Below, piece after piece: positions 6,044 through 8,106 of a stretch of 8,106 nt of DNA (positions are counted from its first letter, which is position 1; the number at the start of each line of letters is the position of its first letter). This stretch comes from an uncultured Caldilineales bacterium (GTDB taxonomy: Bacteria; Chloroflexota; Anaerolineae; JAAEKA01): contig CALESQ010000097.1 of NCBI GenBank assembly GCA_937907455.1, forward strand, positions 1 through 8,106, given 5' to 3'. The translations under genes and the position numbers were made by a program. Below the pieces are notes generated by a model, which was given only the letters and a program-made list of their open reading frames with translations, was not told where the DNA came from and did no database searches.

Positions 6044-6526
6044 ATGATGGAAAGCCCCAACGGCACCGAAGAACTGATGGATGACGTGATGGACGATCTG
6101 TCCGACGAAATGCTGCACACCGAGCTAACCGATGAAACCTATGAAGAATTGGCTGTATCGGAAGGCGCAGTGGTGGTCGGCCTGGCTTTTTGGGACAGCT
6201 CATTGATTGACGAAGTGGAAGAAGAACCGCCGGCGTCGGCTGAGCGTGTCTCCATTGACCTCGATCTCTACCTGGATGACAACACCTTGTTGGAGCTGTA
6301 CGGCGCCAACCTGTTCCCGGCGGAACAGCAGGATCCGCTGGCCGGTCTGCCGGCGCTGGAAGCCGCTCTGGTAGATTTGGCTGACAGCGAAGCAGAACTC
6401 AGCGAAGTAGCCCAGACCGAAGACAACGCCCTGGCCCTTGTTTTCGCGGTGAACGGGGAAACCCGGCTGATCATCGCGGTGGCAGCCTGGGCTGTCAGCG
6501 AATGGGAAGAGTTGCCCGAAGACTGA
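6044..6526 (+). CDS. Highly acidic, lysine-free 160-residue protein
   Basis: I do not recognise a family. By direct count 43 of 160 residues are Asp or Glu, against two Arg, one His and no Lys, so the net charge is about -41. It has no signal peptide, no Cys and no membrane segment. The first 36 residues are almost continuous acid (for example MDDVMDDLSDEM, 12-23). Later parts alternate short hydrophobic strands such as AVVVGLAFW (42-50), VSIDLDLYL (69-77), ALALVFAVN (129-137) and RLIIAVAAWAV (141-151), which suggests a small folded beta-rich domain behind an acidic tail. The start has AAGGAG (6030-6035) eight bases upstream; the next codon is also ATG. It lies 176 bases after the M23 gene. 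DNA mimicry, metal binding or a chaperone-like role are possible but unsupported. Confidence 0.85.
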   Translation: MMESPNGTEELMDDVMDDLSDEMLHTELTDETYEELAVSEGAVVVGLAFWDSSLIDEVEEEPPASAERVSIDLDLYLDDNTLLELYGANLFPAEQQDPLAGLPALEAALVDLADSEAELSEVAQTEDNALALVFAVNGETRLIIAVAAWAVSEWEELPED

Positions 6527-6537
6527 TTCTGGCGCGC

Positions 6538-6585
6538 GTTGGGGCTTTAGCCTGGTTTGTTGTTACAACCCGGCTAAGCCCCGAC
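6538..6585. terminator. Imperfect long hairpin between convergent genes
   Basis: GGGGCTTTAGCC (6541-6552) pairs with GGCTAAGCCCC (6572-6582) with one bulged T, and the stem can extend to 6538/6585. The inner loop (GGTTTGT and ACAACC) can pair further. It separates the stop codons at 6526 (+) and 6599 (-). No T-run follows on either strand, so intrinsic termination is uncertain; it may define transcript 3' ends instead. Confidence 0.45.
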
Positions 6586-6598
6586 ATCAAATTGCCCC

Positions 6599-7678
6599 CT
6601 AGCGCAGTGTTGCGTCGGTCCAGGCTTCAATCCATGCCTCGCGGTTAGCCTCGATAGCTGTGGGTTCAAGCGCGGCTGGCGCGGGCGGTGGGGCTGCAAA
6701 CTCACTAAACAGCGTCGGCAACAACGCCGTGCTGTTGGCCGGATACACAAACATCTGCAAGGGGATGTCTTCCTGAAATGTCTTGCTCAACAGGAAATCC
6801 ATGAAAGCCCGCGCCAACGCGGGCTGTTTGTTGTTGCGCAATACCCCGGCAAATTCGATCTGGCGAAACGTCTCGCCCGCTGGAGCCAGGTTGGCGCTGC
6901 CCGGTTCGGTTTTGGCTCCCTCGCTGTAGAAAACGTCGGCTGCGGGGCTGGTGCTGTAGCTGACCACCAGTGGACGCGAGCCTTCGCCGCCGCTGCCCAC
7001 GGTGAAATGGCTAAAATAGGCGTCGCTCCAGCCATCAGTCACCAGCACATCGTTAGCGCGCAGGTCGCGCCAGAAATCCAGGTAAGTATAGCTGCCGGTC
7101 TCGCCGAAACGCGCCACCGTTGCCAGCAAAAACGCCAGCCCCGGCGATGAGGTGGCGGGATTGGGGACGACCAGCAGACCGCGATACTGCGGCTGGGTGA
7201 GATCATGCAGGCTTTGTGGCACAGACAGCCCTTTTTGCTCGAACCAGGCACGGTCATAGTTGATGGCGACGTAGCCAAAATCCACCGGCAGCAGGCGGTT
7301 CTGTGCATCCAGCTTTAGGTCGTCAGGGATTTCAGCCAGCGCGGGCGCGGCATACGGTTCGAAGATATCGCAGCTAATGGCGCGGCTCAGAAAAGTATTA
7401 TCTATCCCAAAAAACACGTCGGCTAGTGGGTTCTGCTTGCTCAGACAGGCCTTGTTGAGCGCTTCACCAGCATCACCTGCTTTCAAAAACTCAACCTTGA
7501 CGTTGTTAGCGGCCTCGAACTGGGCGATCACCGCTTCACTGGCTGCAAAGCTATCGTGGGTCATCACCACCAGCGTTTGCGGTGTTGCTGGCAGCGCAGG
7601 CGTGGGCTTGGCTGTCGGTGCAGCGCAGCCGGTGAGCAGGGAAGCAAGTATTAGTATTATCCAAAAATTGCGTTTCAT
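6599..7678 (-). CDS. thiB: ThiB-family thiamine-binding lipoprotein of an ABC importer
   Basis: The 359-residue product is an extracellular solute-binding protein of the ThiB/TbpA type, which captures thiamine or its phosphates and hands them to a ThiP permease. A lipoprotein signal (MKRNFWIILILASLLTGC) ends in the lipobox LTGC with lipidated Cys18, followed by a Pro/Ala/Thr linker (19-34). Family-like stretches are VMTHDSFAAS (38-47), PLADVFFGIDNTFLSRA (84-100), PVDFGYVAINYDRAWF (131-146), NPATSSPGLAFLLA (173-186) and VSYSTSPAADVFY (239-251). Length fits the family with a short extra Pro/Ala segment (329-337). GGAG (complement of 7688-7691) lies nine bases before the ATG. No ThiP or ThiQ gene follows, since the next gene is convergent. 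The upstream leader has no TPP riboswitch motif and is mainly a repeat array. Binding of thiamine itself is inferred from family resemblance. Confidence 0.88.
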   Translation of the reverse strand: MKRNFWIILILASLLTGCAAPTAKPTPALPATPQTLVVMTHDSFAASEAVIAQFEAANNVKVEFLKAGDAGEALNKACLSKQNPLADVFFGIDNTFLSRAISCDIFEPYAAPALAEIPDDLKLDAQNRLLPVDFGYVAINYDRAWFEQKGLSVPQSLHDLTQPQYRGLLVVPNPATSSPGLAFLLATVARFGETGSYTYLDFWRDLRANDVLVTDGWSDAYFSHFTVGSGGEGSRPLVVSYSTSPAADVFYSEGAKTEPGSANLAPAGETFRQIEFAGVLRNNKQPALARAFMDFLLSKTFQEDIPLQMFVYPANSTALLPTLFSEFAAPPPAPAALEPTAIEANREAWIEAWTDATLR

Positions 7679-8106
7679 GGCGAATAACTCCTTTATGAAG
7701 GGATGGGTGTGTAAGCTCCGGTCAGTCTCCGATCGCGTCCGGTCGTTGGCTCGGTCAGAGACCGGCCAAAGCGGCTCGGTCGGAGACCGGCCAAAGCGGC
7801 TCGGTCAGAGACCGGCCAAAGCGGCTCGGTCAGAGACCGGCCAAAGCGGCTCGGTCAGAGACCGGCCAAAGCGGCCCGGTCAGAGACCGGCCAAAGCGGC
7901 TCGGTCAGAGACCGGCCAAAGCGGCTCGGTCGGAGACCGGCCAAAGCGGCTCGGTCGGAGACCGGCCAAAGCGGCCCGGTCAGAGACCGGCCAAAGCGGC
8001 TCGGTCAGAGACCGGCCAAAGCGGCTCGGTCAGAGACCGGCCAAAGCGGCCCGGTCAGAGACCGGCCAAAGCGGCTCGGTCAGAGACCGGCCAAAGCGGC
8101 TCGGTC
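7679..8106. other. Gene-free 428-base region upstream of thiB
   Basis: Apart from the thiB ribosome-binding site (7688-7693) and about 55 bases of mixed sequence, this stretch is a tandem repeat array up to the window edge. No open frame, promoter with a good -35/-10 pair, or riboswitch is recognisable. Bases 7719-7749 contain decayed repeat fragments (CCGGTCAGTCTCCGATCG, then TCCGGTCGTTGG) leading into the regular units. Confidence 0.7.
7750..8106 (-). repeat. 25-bp tandem repeat array, 14 units plus a partial
   Basis: Units start every 25 bases from 7750 to 8100, the last cut by the window edge after seven bases. Each reads CTCGGTCAGAGAC then CGGCCAAAGCGG on the + strand. Only two positions vary: position 2 is C in the units at 7875, 7975 and 8050, and position 8 is G in the units at 7775, 7925 and 7950. 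Everything else is identical, pointing to recent expansion or homogenisation. GGTC (positions 4-7) can pair with GACC (11-14) around AGA, extending through positions 3/15 and 2/16. The strand is given as minus because, read that way, the unit matches the solo copy at 5968. There are no unique spacers, so it is not CRISPR. Confidence 0.95.

Noticed and set aside
7679..7750. TPP riboswitch upstream of thiB
   Set aside because: I could not find the conserved CUGAGA and CCUGAUCUGG-like elements in the leader on the minus strand.
7750..8106. CRISPR array
   Set aside because: Units abut without unique spacers, and no cas gene is nearby. The same holds for the 32-bp units at 3707-4052.

Overview
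The window looks like a chromosomal stretch from a moderately GC-rich bacterium. No ribosomal or universal marker gene is present, so taxonomy is inference only. The mix of a ThiB-type lipoprotein, a stand-alone ABC half-exporter, poorly conserved hypothetical genes and GC-rich intergenic repeats would suit a Chloroflexota (Anaerolineae-like) genome, but nothing here proves it.

Layout: (1) 1-168 is an apparently non-coding leader with a degenerate trace of the repeat family found further right. (2) 169-2321 is a short + strand operon: a 65-residue basic helical protein followed by a complete ABC half-exporter. (3) A 16-bp perfect hairpin at 2334-2377 with T-tracts on both strands is a bidirectional terminator between the exporter and a convergent six-helix membrane protein (2396-3424, minus; start revised by its ribosome-binding site). 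(4) 3425-4138 is a 714-base gene-free region. Most of it is nested repeats: 15-bp tandems, three near-identical inverted repeats and seven copies of a 32-bp unit. It ends in a good sigma70-like promoter. (5) 4139-5867 is a translationally coupled pair: an unrecognised 245-residue protein and an M23-type metallopeptidase with its catalytic histidines but no signal peptide. (6) 6044-6526 encodes an extremely acidic protein with no lysine. (7) 6599-7678 (minus) encodes a ThiB-family thiamine-binding lipoprotein. (8) 7679-8106 is again gene-free and holds a 25-bp tandem array (14 full units and a partial one) that runs off the window.

Functional links: the small helical protein and the exporter are probably co-transcribed. 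The 245-residue protein and the M23 protein overlap by 14 bases and are almost certainly co-expressed; the acidic protein may belong to the same group. ThiB would deliver thiamine to a ThiP/ThiQ permease that is not encoded in the window.

The most unusual signal is the repeat system. The array at 3597-4052, a single copy at 5968-5991 and the 25-bp array at 7750-8106 are variants of one element. In its tandem or solo form the element points the same way relative to the gene that starts beside it in all three places. In the 25-bp array only two positions vary, and both fit preservation of a small hairpin.
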